Numbered from the stretch's first letter, positions 43,042 to 51,004 are shown. The stretch: DNA of 64,000 bases from Microbacterium enclense (GCA_038182865.1 CP116226.1:4030001-4094000); one strand, 5' to 3'. Translations and numbers: made by a program. The notes: generated by a model not told the origin, from the sequence alone.

Positions 43042-44012
43042 GATGTCCTCTCGTGGAGCCAGCGGCCGGAGCGCGGCTCGAAGGCGGACCGCGAACGCCG
43101 GCCGACCGGCACGACGTGGCGGGTGCCGGCCGCGCCGGAGGGCAGGCCCGTTCGCGCGAGCCAGGCGTCCAGCACGCCGCCGATCCCGCCCGAGTCGCGA
43201 AGGCGAGCGCGTACCTCCTCATCGCGGATGTCGGCTCCGAGGCGATGACCCCAGGGTCCGTCGACGACGTGCACGTCGGAACCCCAGGCAGCGGCGAGTC
43301 GCCCCGCATCGGCGTGGAAGAAGTCGTCGTCGCCGCGGATGAGGAGAAGCGGCGCGTCGATCGCCCCGTACGCGCGGTCCAGGTCGACGGGTGGGGTCGT
43401 CCACAACCGCCGCCACCCCGCGAGCACGGTCGGCGTCCACCCCCAGTCCCGAGCCGCCCGTTCCACGCCCCGCCGCTCGGCGCTCGCGACCCGCGCGTTC
43501 AGCTCGTCCTCCGTCAACGGGGGAAACGAGCGGGGACCGCGGCCGTGCTGATGCCACCATCCGATCCGGTCGAAGATCTGCGGGCGACCCTGGACATCCC
43601 AGGCGGTCTCGGCGAGTCCGAGGGCGGGCACCATGAGCACGAGGGCATCGACCTCGACGTCACGGGCGCACTCCAGCGCCGCGTGGGCGTCGTACGACCC
43701 TCCCGAGAGCACGACCGGGAGGTGCGGATCCTGCGCGCGGAGCGCGGCGACGACGGATGCGCCGTCACGACGCTCGTGGAGATAGGGGTTCCACTCACCC
43801 CCGGAGTCGTGGCGGCCGCGGACGTCCTGGACGAGGCAGCGGTACCCGCGTCGCACCCAGGAGCGGGCGGTGTCGCCGTGCCGCCAGGCGCCGTACGGTG
43901 TGCGCACCACGACGATGCCGCGCGGCGTTCGGCGCTCCCAGATCCAGCCGCGGAGAGCAACACCGTCGTCGGCGAGCCAGACGTGCGGGCGGGCGTCCCG
44001 CGGCGGAGTCAT
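43038..44012 (-). CDS. CocE/NonD-type alpha/beta hydrolase (S15 peptidase-like)
   Basis: 324 residues. N-terminal RTPYGAWRHGDTARSWVRRG and VQDVRGRHDSGGEW are typical of the CocE/X-Pro dipeptidyl-peptidase family. Catalytic Ser106 in SGGSYDAH, Asp in RGDDDFF and His in GPWGHRLG complete a triad. No signal peptide, so cytoplasmic. Family members hydrolyse acyl esters, beta-lactam precursors or Xaa-Pro peptides. Here, between the YcaO and ThiF-like genes with overlaps on both sides, it may remove the leader or trim the product. The C-terminal jelly-roll domain of true CocE is missing. Confidence 0.85.
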   Translation of the reverse strand: MTPPRDARPHVWLADDGVALRGWIWERRTPRGIVVVRTPYGAWRHGDTARSWVRRGYRCLVQDVRGRHDSGGEWNPYLHERRDGASVVAALRAQDPHLPVVLSGGSYDAHAALECARDVEVDALVLMVPALGLAETAWDVQGRPQIFDRIGWWHQHGRGPRSFPPLTEDELNARVASAERRGVERAARDWGWTPTVLAGWRRLWTTPPVDLDRAYGAIDAPLLLIRGDDDFFHADAGRLAAAWGSDVHVVDGPWGHRLGADIRDEEVRARLRDSGGIGGVLDAWLARTGLPSGAAGTRHVVPVGRRSRSAFEPRSGRWLHERTS

Positions 44013-44812
44013 CGGCCCACTCCCGGGTGCGGCGCCGGGTAGGCCAGTACCGGGTGCTCGGTCACCCGGCCGAGCGCGGGCACGAGTTTCCAGAGCGTGG
44101 TGCGCAGTCGAGACAGCGCCTCGTCATCCTGCGCCCAGGCCAGGGTCATCGTGAGCACACGCGCCGTCACGAGGGTCACGCTGGCCGAATCCATGGGCTG
44201 ATCCGCCGCAGGTCCCTGCAGCTGCCACGCGTCGAGAGCGCCCGGCACGGTGCTGGCGGCGATCCGTCGCCGCGCAACCTGCGTCGCCGTGATGTCGGTG
44301 ACATCGACCGCGAGCGGATCGACGAGAACGCACTCCCCTTCCCGGTACACGCGCAACCGGGCGGCCCCGGCGGCGAGGAGGTCGTCGAGCACGGCGTGAT
44401 CGCGGCGCTCCGCCGCTCCGTCGGACACCGAGATGACGAGCGCGACGGAGTCTGGCGACGCGGCGGCGGATGTGCCCCTCCCCACCCGTGCTCCCCACTC
44501 CCCCAGCACACGCGCGATCTCGTCGGCGAGCACGCCGGTGCCCACCACGCCGATGCGGCGGCGGGCCGAGGGCCAGCGGCGTTCGTCATCGGCGCTCTCT
44601 CGATCCCGGATCTCGCCGACCAGCCGATCCCGATACGCGGATGCTGCGGAACCCGGGGAAGGTGAGTCGAGGATGCCGTGCAATTCCGACGGCGGGGCGC
44701 CGATCGCGGTGTGGTCTCCGGTGCGAAGTCGCAGGAGCGGCACATCCTCGGCGACGGTGACGACGTGGGCACCGGTGGTCGGCACGGGGGTGATTCGTGG
44801 GTGGTGAGGCAT
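44009..44812 (-). CDS. ThiF/E1-like cyclodehydratase partner protein
   Basis: 267 residues. Middle Rossmann segment RRIGVVGTGVLADEIARVLG (about 85-105) resembles ThiF/E1-like domains, and the N-terminal 60 residues (VVTVAEDVPLLRLRTGDHTA) fit the region that binds leader peptides in TOMM systems (RRE-like). No E1 catalytic cysteine or zinc CxxC is visible, normal for the C-protein of azoline cyclodehydratases. It would present the precursor to the YcaO enzyme. First modifying gene after the precursor, separated by two hairpins. ATG at 44812 with GGAAAG upstream. Confidence 0.8.
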   Translation of the reverse strand: MPHHPRITPVPTTGAHVVTVAEDVPLLRLRTGDHTAIGAPPSELHGILDSPSPGSAASAYRDRLVGEIRDRESADDERRWPSARRRIGVVGTGVLADEIARVLGEWGARVGRGTSAAASPDSVALVISVSDGAAERRDHAVLDDLLAAGAARLRVYREGECVLVDPLAVDVTDITATQVARRRIAASTVPGALDAWQLQGPAADQPMDSASVTLVTARVLTMTLAWAQDDEALSRLRTTLWKLVPALGRVTEHPVLAYPAPHPGVGR

Positions 44813-44830
44813 GGAGGGTCTTTCCGAAAG

Positions 44831-44880
44831 CCCGGCCGGGCGCGAGGCGCCCGGCCGGGGGTCGCGTCAGCGTGACGCGA
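44831..44880 (-). promoter_or_regulatory. tandem hairpins between precursor and modification genes
   Basis: On the transcript: first a perfect 8-bp stem with three-base loop (44880-44862, TCGCGTCA arms), then a perfect 12-bp GC stem with five-base loop (44859-44831, CCCGGCCGGGCG arm). Only a short CTTTC follows, so termination is probably partial. Such an element would raise precursor mRNA above enzyme mRNA. Confidence 0.6.
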
Positions 44881-44889
44881 CCTCGAGGG

Positions 44890-44988
44890 TCACTCGAAGG
44901 GGTTCTCGACGAGCGCGTTCGAGTGGGTCGCCGACAGGTGCGCCAGCTGCTCGGTCTCTTCGATCTCGGACAGGATCTGCTTGTCCAT
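44890..44988 (-). CDS. RiPP precursor peptide (32 residues)
   Basis: First gene of the minus-strand operon. Residues 1-15 are acidic (DKQILSEIEETEQL), like a leader; residues 16-32 (AHLSATHSNALVENPFE) form the putative core with Ser19, Thr21 and Ser23, no Cys, and His17 and His22. Alternating Ser/Thr could become oxazolines or oxazoles by YcaO/SagB chemistry. AAGGAG lies six bases before the ATG, and the codons are normal. The longer in-frame start at 45105 crosses the shared promoter and is rejected. The position and size fit a linear azol(in)e peptide precursor; no known family is recognised. Confidence 0.75.
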   Translation of the reverse strand: MDKQILSEIEETEQLAHLSATHSNALVENPFE

Positions 44989-45015
44989 TTCCTTCTCCTT
45001 CTCTCGTTTCGTCCA

Positions 45016-45052
45016 CTCCGCGGGGTGCGGAGCGGCGTTCACGGTCGTGAAC
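45016..45052 (-). promoter_or_regulatory. two small hairpins in the 5' leader of the precursor gene
   Basis: GTTCAC/GTGAAC (45037-45042 with 45047-45052) and CTCCGC/GCGGAG (45016-45021 with 45027-45032) are perfect six-base stems in the transcribed leader, about 30-65 bases before the ATG. They may stabilise the mRNA or regulate translation. No riboswitch class is recognised. Confidence 0.45.
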
Positions 45053-45067
45053 ACCACCGACCTTAGA

Positions 45068-45082
45068 TGAGAATGATTCTCA
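45068..45082. promoter_or_regulatory. Zur/Fur-type box between the divergent peptide and importer operons
   Basis: TGAGAATGATTCTCA is a perfect 15-bp palindrome around the central G. It matches the actinobacterial Zur consensus TGAAAATGATTTTCA at 13 of 15 positions and also resembles Fur boxes. It overlaps the expected -35 of the plus-strand gene and lies before the minus-strand operon. A metal-loaded repressor would shut both. Zur is preferred because iron control elsewhere in the window uses an IdeR-type box. Confidence 0.75.
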
Positions 45083-45103
45083 ATATCTAGTAGCATCGCC
45101 GTC

Positions 45104-46312
45104 ATGCTCCCCGCGACATCCCTTCTCGCCGCCGATCACCGGGCAGGAACCGTGTTCTCCCTCGACGGGCACTCTCGGCGTGTCGTCGCCTCGCACGCCT
45201 GGCTCGCCGAGCACGCCGGCTTCCTCGTGCTCCCGCCTGACGCGCGGGACTCCTGGGCGTTCGCGGATGACCGCGGCGGCGCTCTCGTCGTCTGCGGCCC
45301 CCACGGCATCCGTCGCATCCCGATCGCGATCCCCGCCGAACACCTCGCCGCCTCACCGGACGGGTGCCACGTCGTCGTCACCCCCGGACTCGGCGCGAAC
45401 GACGAGGCCTGGAACGACGTGGTGACGGTCGTCGATCTCGCTCACGATTCCTCCGTGCGGTTCCGCACGCACCCGGGAGAGCCCGGCGTCGTGATCGCGC
45501 CCGACCGGGTCACCGGACGGCCGACGATCGTGCTGCGCCACCGCGATCCCGGCGCGATCGAAGCGATACCGCTGGCGAGCGCTCTCGCCCTCGGCGCGCA
45601 CGTGCCCGTGCTGCGCGGAGCCGTGTGCGACGACATCGCCGCCGACGGACACGGCGACGTGGTGGACCACGAGACGGGAGTCGTCGGCGTCGCCACGGGG
45701 CGCGGTCTGGAGAGGTTCGCAATCGACGATGGCACCCCGTCCGCCCTCGGGGTGATTCCGTGGCCGGACGACGGACGTGCCTACTACCTCCGCCGCGCGG
45801 GTGACACCGGTCGTGTGACGGGCGTGCTCCGCGGCGGCCCGACGGACCCGTCGCGCTGGACGGAGTGGACCAACGTCTTCGCCGAGATCGACCTGCACTC
45901 GGGTGCCGCGCGCACCGTGCCGCTTCCCGACGGCCTCGTCTTCCGTTTCGCCCTGGCCGAGGGGATCGCCACGACCACCGTGATCCATCCCGACGGCGAT
46001 GCCCTCGTCGTGATCGACCGCGTGAAGGGCCACATCGCCCGCGTGGTGCCCCTCCCCCCGCTCGGCTCTCCGCCGCACCCGGGCCGGATGCCGTGGGACG
46101 GCGTCGACGGACGCCCCGCGCAGCGACGCGCGGTCGCGATCGATCCGCGCTCCGGCGTCATCGCCGTGACAGCGGGCGGCGACGGCGTCGTCCATCTCGT
46201 CGGCGACGACGACGGCCTCACGACGATCGGCATGCCCGGCTCCCTCGACGAGGGCGGGCACCTGTCATGGCCCGGCCCTCCCGCGCGCTTCACCGATCCG
46301 GTGGGCCGATGA
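45104..46312 (+). CDS. beta-propeller-like protein of the importer operon
   Basis: 402 residues, soluble, no signal peptide. Repeated strand blocks of about 45-50 residues (for example HAGFLVLPPDARDSWAFADD, then FRFALAEGIATTTVIHPDGD and AVAIDPRSGVIAVTAGGDGV) look like WD40/YVTN-type blades. Leaderless ATG at 45104 with TAGCAT seven bases upstream and a Zur/Fur-type box over the -35. Its stop overlaps the S9 peptidase gene (ATGA). It may be a detached propeller companion of that peptidase, or a peptide-binding chaperone; its role is unknown. Confidence 0.75.
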   Translation: MLPATSLLAADHRAGTVFSLDGHSRRVVASHAWLAEHAGFLVLPPDARDSWAFADDRGGALVVCGPHGIRRIPIAIPAEHLAASPDGCHVVVTPGLGANDEAWNDVVTVVDLAHDSSVRFRTHPGEPGVVIAPDRVTGRPTIVLRHRDPGAIEAIPLASALALGAHVPVLRGAVCDDIAADGHGDVVDHETGVVGVATGRGLERFAIDDGTPSALGVIPWPDDGRAYYLRRAGDTGRVTGVLRGGPTDPSRWTEWTNVFAEIDLHSGAARTVPLPDGLVFRFALAEGIATTTVIHPDGDALVVIDRVKGHIARVVPLPPLGSPPHPGRMPWDGVDGRPAQRRAVAIDPRSGVIAVTAGGDGVVHLVGDDDGLTTIGMPGSLDEGGHLSWPGPPARFTDPVGR

Positions 46313-47994
46313 CCGCGCTGCACGACACGCTCGACGGGACCCTCTCCGCGCATGAACGCCACCCCCGACCGGGGCTGCCCGTGCGCGGCTTCGTCCTCGA
46401 TCGCGCGGCGGGTAGTGTCCGCCCCGCTCTCCGGCATGCCGACGGCCGCACTGTGATCGCCCCGGACGGGCACATCCACCGCATGAGTCCGTCCCCCGAC
46501 CGACGACACATCGCGATCGAATGGGCGGAGGACGCGAGCGAGGATGCCATCCTCGGCATCGTCGACGTGGCATCCGGCGCCCTGCGCCTGCACCCGGAGA
46601 TCCGGCTGCGCTACGACACCGTGCTGTGGAGCGACGACTCACGGTCCCTCGAGGTCGTCGCGAGCCGAGACGACGCGCTCGTCGTGCTCGACGTCGACAC
46701 CGGCGCGCGGACGTCCACGCCCCTGGAACCCGCGCATCGCACGCGCCTGTTCCCCGGCGGCACGCGCGGGCTGCTCGCCCGCACCACGCGCGGCGAGGGT
46801 ACGAGCCTGCTCGATCGCGGCACGGGACGACTGCTCGGACACTGGAGCGCGCTGCACCGCGCCTTCCCGCTCCCCGACGGCGTGCTCGTCTGGCATGCCG
46901 GCGGGCTGGATGCCGTCGCCCCCTCCGGCGCGACGCGATGGACGCTTCGCGACCAGTCGCTGCGCATCACCGATGTCACCGTCGCCGGCGACCGGATCGT
47001 CATCCTGGGAGTTCGCGACGGCCGCACCGTCGTCCTGCACGTCGGCGCCGCGGGCGCCCGGGAGGTGACCACCGAGGCGGTGGGCGAGACGACGGTGACC
47101 GGGGTGCGCCTCGACGACGGCATCCTGTATCTCGCCGTCGAGGGCCCGCTCACGCCGCCGCGGATCGTCACGGAGACGGATGCCGCGCCCGAAGCGCCGG
47201 CGGGCGGGACGCGCCGCCTCGATCTCCCCGCGAGAGACGGCGAGACCCTCACCGCCCACCTCACCGCGCCCGCCGCGGGTGGCGGACCGTGGCCGCTCCT
47301 GCTCGCCTGCTACGGGGGCTTCGGAGTTCCGCACCTCCCCGTCTTCGAGCCCACCGTCCCCACCTGGGTCGCGCACGGAGGCGCGTACGTCACCGCCCAG
47401 ATCCGCGGCGGCGGTGAGCGCGGCGACCGCTGGCGCGCGGCCGGCAGCGGTGCGCGCAAGCAGCAGGCGGTCGACGACCTCGCCGACATCGCGCGGGGCC
47501 TCATCGACCGAGGGATCACACGATCCGATCTCCTCGTGCTCGTCGGCGCGTCGCTGGGCGGGGTCGTCGCCGCGAGCTGCGCGTTCCAGCATCCCGGTCT
47601 CTGTGCGGGCGTCGTGACGACGGCCGCGCCGCTCGACCTCCTCTCGCTCGCGGAGCACCCGCTCGGGGCCGGTTGGCGATCGGAGTTCGGCGACGACGGC
47701 AGCCCCGAGTCGCACGATCGGCTCCGCCGCCTCTCCCCCCTCGCACTCGTCGACGACCGAGCGGATGCCGAGGGCCTCCCCGCCTTTCTGGGGATCACCC
47801 TGGGCCGTGACACCCGCGTCCGGGCGATCGACACGCGCCGCACGGTCGAGGCCCTACAGCGCCTCGGCGCGCCCGCGCGGATGTGGACCGCTCCATCGGC
47901 GGGGCACGGAGCCAACGCGCTCGATGACCTGCACGCACTGGGTCTCACGGTGCTCGAGTTCGCCGCCGACGTGACGAGCGGAGGCATCCGATGA
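46309..47994 (+). CDS. S9 prolyl oligopeptidase-family peptidase, cytosolic
   Basis: 561 residues. N-terminal beta-propeller (about 30-310) and C-terminal alpha/beta hydrolase with Ser415 (GASLGG), Asp501 (GRDTRV) and His533 (SAGHGAN), a complete catalytic triad. RGGGERGDRW is the conserved prolyl-oligopeptidase arginine/glycine loop. No signal peptide, so it acts inside the cell on small peptides. It is in one operon with a metal-chelate importer, so it probably cleaves the imported peptide to free metal. Start ATG overlaps the propeller gene stop. Confidence 0.88.
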   Translation: MTALHDTLDGTLSAHERHPRPGLPVRGFVLDRAAGSVRPALRHADGRTVIAPDGHIHRMSPSPDRRHIAIEWAEDASEDAILGIVDVASGALRLHPEIRLRYDTVLWSDDSRSLEVVASRDDALVVLDVDTGARTSTPLEPAHRTRLFPGGTRGLLARTTRGEGTSLLDRGTGRLLGHWSALHRAFPLPDGVLVWHAGGLDAVAPSGATRWTLRDQSLRITDVTVAGDRIVILGVRDGRTVVLHVGAAGAREVTTEAVGETTVTGVRLDDGILYLAVEGPLTPPRIVTETDAAPEAPAGGTRRLDLPARDGETLTAHLTAPAAGGGPWPLLLACYGGFGVPHLPVFEPTVPTWVAHGGAYVTAQIRGGGERGDRWRAAGSGARKQQAVDDLADIARGLIDRGITRSDLLVLVGASLGGVVAASCAFQHPGLCAGVVTTAAPLDLLSLAEHPLGAGWRSEFGDDGSPESHDRLRRLSPLALVDDRADAEGLPAFLGITLGRDTRVRAIDTRRTVEALQRLGAPARMWTAPSAGHGANALDDLHALGLTVLEFAADVTSGGIR

Positions 47995-49100
47995 CCGCGA
48001 CGACGCCGCGCACCGCGCGCGGGCGGACGATCCCGCGCGCCGCGCGGCACGGCGGACGGGTCCTGCCGCTCGGCGCGACAGTGACGGTCAGCGCGGTCCT
48101 GCTCGTGGTGACGGTCGTGCTCTCCGGCGCGATCGGCCCCGTGCCCGTTCCGCCGATCGATGCCGCGAAGATCGTGATCGGACACCTGGTGCCCGGGATG
48201 CCGTGGATGACGGACGGCTCGCTCACCCCGCTGCAGGATCAGGCGGTGTGGCAGTTCCGACTGCCGCGGGCGCTCCTCGCGGGGCTCGCGGGGGCGGGGC
48301 TCGCCCTCGCGGGAACGATGATGCAGGCCGTGGTACGCAATCCGCTCGCCGAGCCCTACATCCTCGGAGTGTCCTCGGGTGCGAGCGTCGGCGCCGTGCT
48401 CGTGATCGTCTCGGGCGGCGCCGCGTTCCTCGGCGTGACGATGAGCGGCGCCGCCTTCGCCGGAGCCGTCGGGTCGTGCGTGCTCGTCGCTGTCCTGGCA
48501 CGGACGCGCGGAGAGCTCTCACCGACCCGGATGATCCTCGCCGGGGTCGCGCTCGGTTCCCTGCTGAGCGCCGTCACGAGCTACCTGACGCTGACGACGG
48601 ACGCGCAGAACGTCGTCAGCGTGATGTTCTTCCTCCTCGGCAGCGTGTCCGCCGCCACCATGTCGTCGCTCACGATCCCCGCGATCGCGCTCGTGATCGC
48701 CCTGGTCGCCGCGTTCGGGCTCTCGCGATCGATGAACGCCCTGCTGGCCGGCGACGAGTCCGCCCTGGCGGTCGGGGTGCGCACCACCCGGGTGCGCGCG
48801 ATCCTGCTCGTGGTCGCCTCCCTGCTCACGGGGGTGATCGTCGCGGTGAGCGGCGGCATCGGATTCGTGGGGCTCGTCGTACCGCACGTCGCGCGGCTTC
48901 TGGTGGGCTCGGACCACCGCCGAATGGTGCCGGTCGCGGTACTCGGGGGTGCGCTGTTCCTGATGGTGGCCGACCTGCTCGCGCGCACCGTGGCCGCACC
49001 GACCGAGATCCCGCTCGGCATCCTCACCGCGTTCGTCGGGGCGCCCTTCTTCCTGTGGCTCATGCGCCGCGGCGGCGAGAGGGCGGGGTTCGACCGATGA
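47991..49100 (+). CDS. FecCD-family metal-chelate permease
   Basis: 369 residues with nine or ten helices. The family blocks are clear: LPRALLAGLAGAGLALAG, MMQAVVRNPLAEPYILGVSS and GGIGFVGLVVPHVAR, the ATPase coupling helix. Only one permease gene is present, so it would act as a homodimer, as in BtuC. The first 25 residues are basic and cytosolic. ATG overlaps the peptidase stop. Substrate could be a metal complex; one actinobacterial clade of such cassettes was proposed to import coenzyme F420-0, but no F420 gene is in the window. Confidence 0.92.
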   Translation: MTATTPRTARGRTIPRAARHGGRVLPLGATVTVSAVLLVVTVVLSGAIGPVPVPPIDAAKIVIGHLVPGMPWMTDGSLTPLQDQAVWQFRLPRALLAGLAGAGLALAGTMMQAVVRNPLAEPYILGVSSGASVGAVLVIVSGGAAFLGVTMSGAAFAGAVGSCVLVAVLARTRGELSPTRMILAGVALGSLLSAVTSYLTLTTDAQNVVSVMFFLLGSVSAATMSSLTIPAIALVIALVAAFGLSRSMNALLAGDESALAVGVRTTRVRAILLVVASLLTGVIVAVSGGIGFVGLVVPHVARLLVGSDHRRMVPVAVLGGALFLMVADLLARTVAAPTEIPLGILTAFVGAPFFLWLMRRGGERAGFDR

Positions 49101-49909
49101 CGGTGTCCTTCGAGTCCGTGAGCGTCGAGCTCGGCGGCCGCCGCGTTCTGCACGACGTCGAGCTGCAGGTCGGCCGCGGTCGCATCCTCGGCCTGCTCGG
49201 GCCGAACGGCAGCGGCAAGTCGACGCTGCTGCGCACCCTGTTCACGGGCCGCCGCCCGCACGCCGGCCGTGTATGCATCGACGGCGTCGACGTCTCGACG
49301 CTGCCGCCGCGCACCCTCGCCCGCCGGGTCGCGGTCATGCTGCAGGACGCCCCCTCGGAGTTCGACCTGACGGTGCGCGAGACCGTGATGGTCGGGCGCG
49401 CCCCACACCACCCGCCCTTCAGCCGCGACACCGACGACGACCGCCGGATCGTCACGCACGCGCTGCGCACCGCGGACGTGCTCGATCTCGAGGATCGGCT
49501 CGTGCGCCGGCTCTCGGGAGGCCAACGTCAGCGCGTGATGCTCGCGCGCGCCCTGGCACAGGACGGCGAGATCCTCGTTCTCGACGAACCGACCAACCAC
49601 CTCGACATCGCGCACCAGCTCGACCTCATGCGAGTCGTCAGCGGCCTCGGAACGACCGTGATCGCCGCCCTCCACGACCTCAACATCGCTGCCGCCTTCT
49701 GCGACGAGGTCGCGGTCCTCGACGAAGGCCGCCTCGTCGCGGTCGGGGAGCCGGATGCCGTGCTCACCCCCGACCTGGTCGGCGGCGTCTTCCGCGTCAC
49801 GGCGCGTGTGGCGACGGAGATCGATACGGGCGCACGCGTCATGGCCTTCCACCCCCGTCCGCTTCGCGGTCCCTCCCCATCCGACAACCTGACAGAGAGA
49901 AACGAATGA
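49097..49909 (+). CDS. metal-chelate ABC transporter ATP-binding protein
   Basis: 270 residues. Walker A GPNGSGKST (residues 35-43), signature LSGGQRQR, Walker B ILVLDEPT and switch ALHDLNIAAAF all intact. FepC/BtuD-type. ATG overlaps the permease stop and its own stop overlaps the start of the binding-protein gene, so all three importer parts are translationally coupled. The C-terminal tail FHPRPLRGPSPSDNL is short and probably unstructured. It powers uptake of whatever the binding protein carries. Confidence 0.93.
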   Translation: MTVSFESVSVELGGRRVLHDVELQVGRGRILGLLGPNGSGKSTLLRTLFTGRRPHAGRVCIDGVDVSTLPPRTLARRVAVMLQDAPSEFDLTVRETVMVGRAPHHPPFSRDTDDDRRIVTHALRTADVLDLEDRLVRRLSGGQRQRVMLARALAQDGEILVLDEPTNHLDIAHQLDLMRVVSGLGTTVIAALHDLNIAAAFCDEVAVLDEGRLVAVGEPDAVLTPDLVGGVFRVTARVATEIDTGARVMAFHPRPLRGPSPSDNLTERNE

Positions 49910-50925
49910 CACAGCACTCCCTTCGACCCGCTCGCCTGATGATGGCGATCGCCGGCGGCCTCGGCGCGCTCGCGCTGACCGCCTGCGGCTCCGCCGTGAC
50001 GCCCCAAGATGCGGCCACCCCCACCGGCGACGCCCTCGTCATCGAGAACTGCGGCGCACCGGTCACGATCACCCACGTCCCCACCGCAGCGGTCGGTCTG
50101 CACCCCTCGCAGACCGAGCTCCTGCTGCGCCTGGGACTTGCGGATCTCCTCGTCGGCCAGGCCCAGGCGACCGTGCAGGAGCTTCCGGCGGACGTGGCGC
50201 CCCTCGCCGCCGACGTGCCCGTGATCGGCGGCGAAGCGCCCCCGAGCAGGGAAGACCTGCTCGCCGTCCACCCCGACTTCGTCTACGCCCCCACGACGTA
50301 CGAGTTCACGGCCGAGCAAGGGTTCGCGAGCATCGAGCAGCTCACCGAGGCGGGCGTCGCGGCGTACACCGCGACGGGCGGGTGCTTCTCACGCCGAATG
50401 GACGGCACGGTCGACGATCTCTTCGTCGACCTGAACAACCTCGGCGAGATCTTCGACGTGCAGGACGAGTCCGCGGCGCTGATCGCCGACGCGCAGGCGC
50501 AGCTGGCCGCGGTCGATACGGCGATCCAGGGCCGCGCGAAGCCCCGCGTCGCGCAGATCTACGTCGACGGCACCACGCTCAGCGCGATCGGCGCGGGGGT
50601 CGAGTACGACATCCTGCGTCACGCCGGCGCGGACACGATCTACACGCCCGACGACCCCCAGTTCGCCGACTTCTTCGCGGCGGAGATCACCCCCGAGTCT
50701 CTCGCCGCACAGGCTCCGGATGCCCTCGTGTTCGCGGTCACCGACCCGGCGCACGAGCAAGCCGTGCGCGCATACCTGACTGCGACCTTCCCCGACATGC
50801 CCGCGGTGCGTAACGGGCGTCTGATCGCGGTCTCGAGCTCGGACATGTTCCCCGGAACCCTCGGAAACGTCTCGGTGGTGCGCCAGATCGCCGAAGCGCT
50901 CTACCCCGACGCCTCCTTCAGCTGA
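49906..50925 (+). CDS. metal-chelate substrate-binding lipoprotein
   Basis: 339 residues. Signal peptide and lipobox ALTAC (Cys27) anchor it outside the membrane. FecB/BtuF-type binding protein: VIENCGAPVTITHVP, LLRLGLADLLVGQA, PDFVYAPTTYEF and a final VSVVRQIAEALYP. Two further cysteines are at ENCG and GGCF, a pattern seen in the actinobacterial clade named putative F420-0 binding proteins. It is the last gene of the importer operon and a strong terminator follows. Its ligand is the key to the whole cluster and cannot be read from sequence. Confidence 0.92.
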   Translation: MTQHSLRPARLMMAIAGGLGALALTACGSAVTPQDAATPTGDALVIENCGAPVTITHVPTAAVGLHPSQTELLLRLGLADLLVGQAQATVQELPADVAPLAADVPVIGGEAPPSREDLLAVHPDFVYAPTTYEFTAEQGFASIEQLTEAGVAAYTATGGCFSRRMDGTVDDLFVDLNNLGEIFDVQDESAALIADAQAQLAAVDTAIQGRAKPRVAQIYVDGTTLSAIGAGVEYDILRHAGADTIYTPDDPQFADFFAAEITPESLAAQAPDALVFAVTDPAHEQAVRAYLTATFPDMPAVRNGRLIAVSSSDMFPGTLGNVSVVRQIAEALYPDASFS

Positions 50926-50931
50926 CGGAAC

Positions 50932-50968
50932 CTGCGGGGCTCCGCGAGATCCGCGCGGAGCCCCGCAG
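50932..50968 (+). terminator. strong hairpin terminator of the importer operon
   Basis: CTGCGGGGCTCCGCG (50932-50946) pairs perfectly with its complement at 50954-50968, seven-base loop. It starts seven bases after the stop codon. No U tract follows, as common in high-GC actinobacteria. Confidence 0.8.
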
Positions 50969-51004
50969 CGAGCCGGACAGGTGGGGACGACGTCGGCAGA
51001 GAAT

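Noticed and set aside
45080..45356. Small minus frames overlapping the propeller gene start
   Set aside because: Antisense to a supported gene; Arg-rich, no ribosome site, and they start inside the coding region.
47991..50925. Firm F420-0 or cobalamin importer call
   Set aside because: The fold family allows it, but no cofE, F420 or cobalamin gene or cobalamin riboswitch is near; kept only as an alternative.
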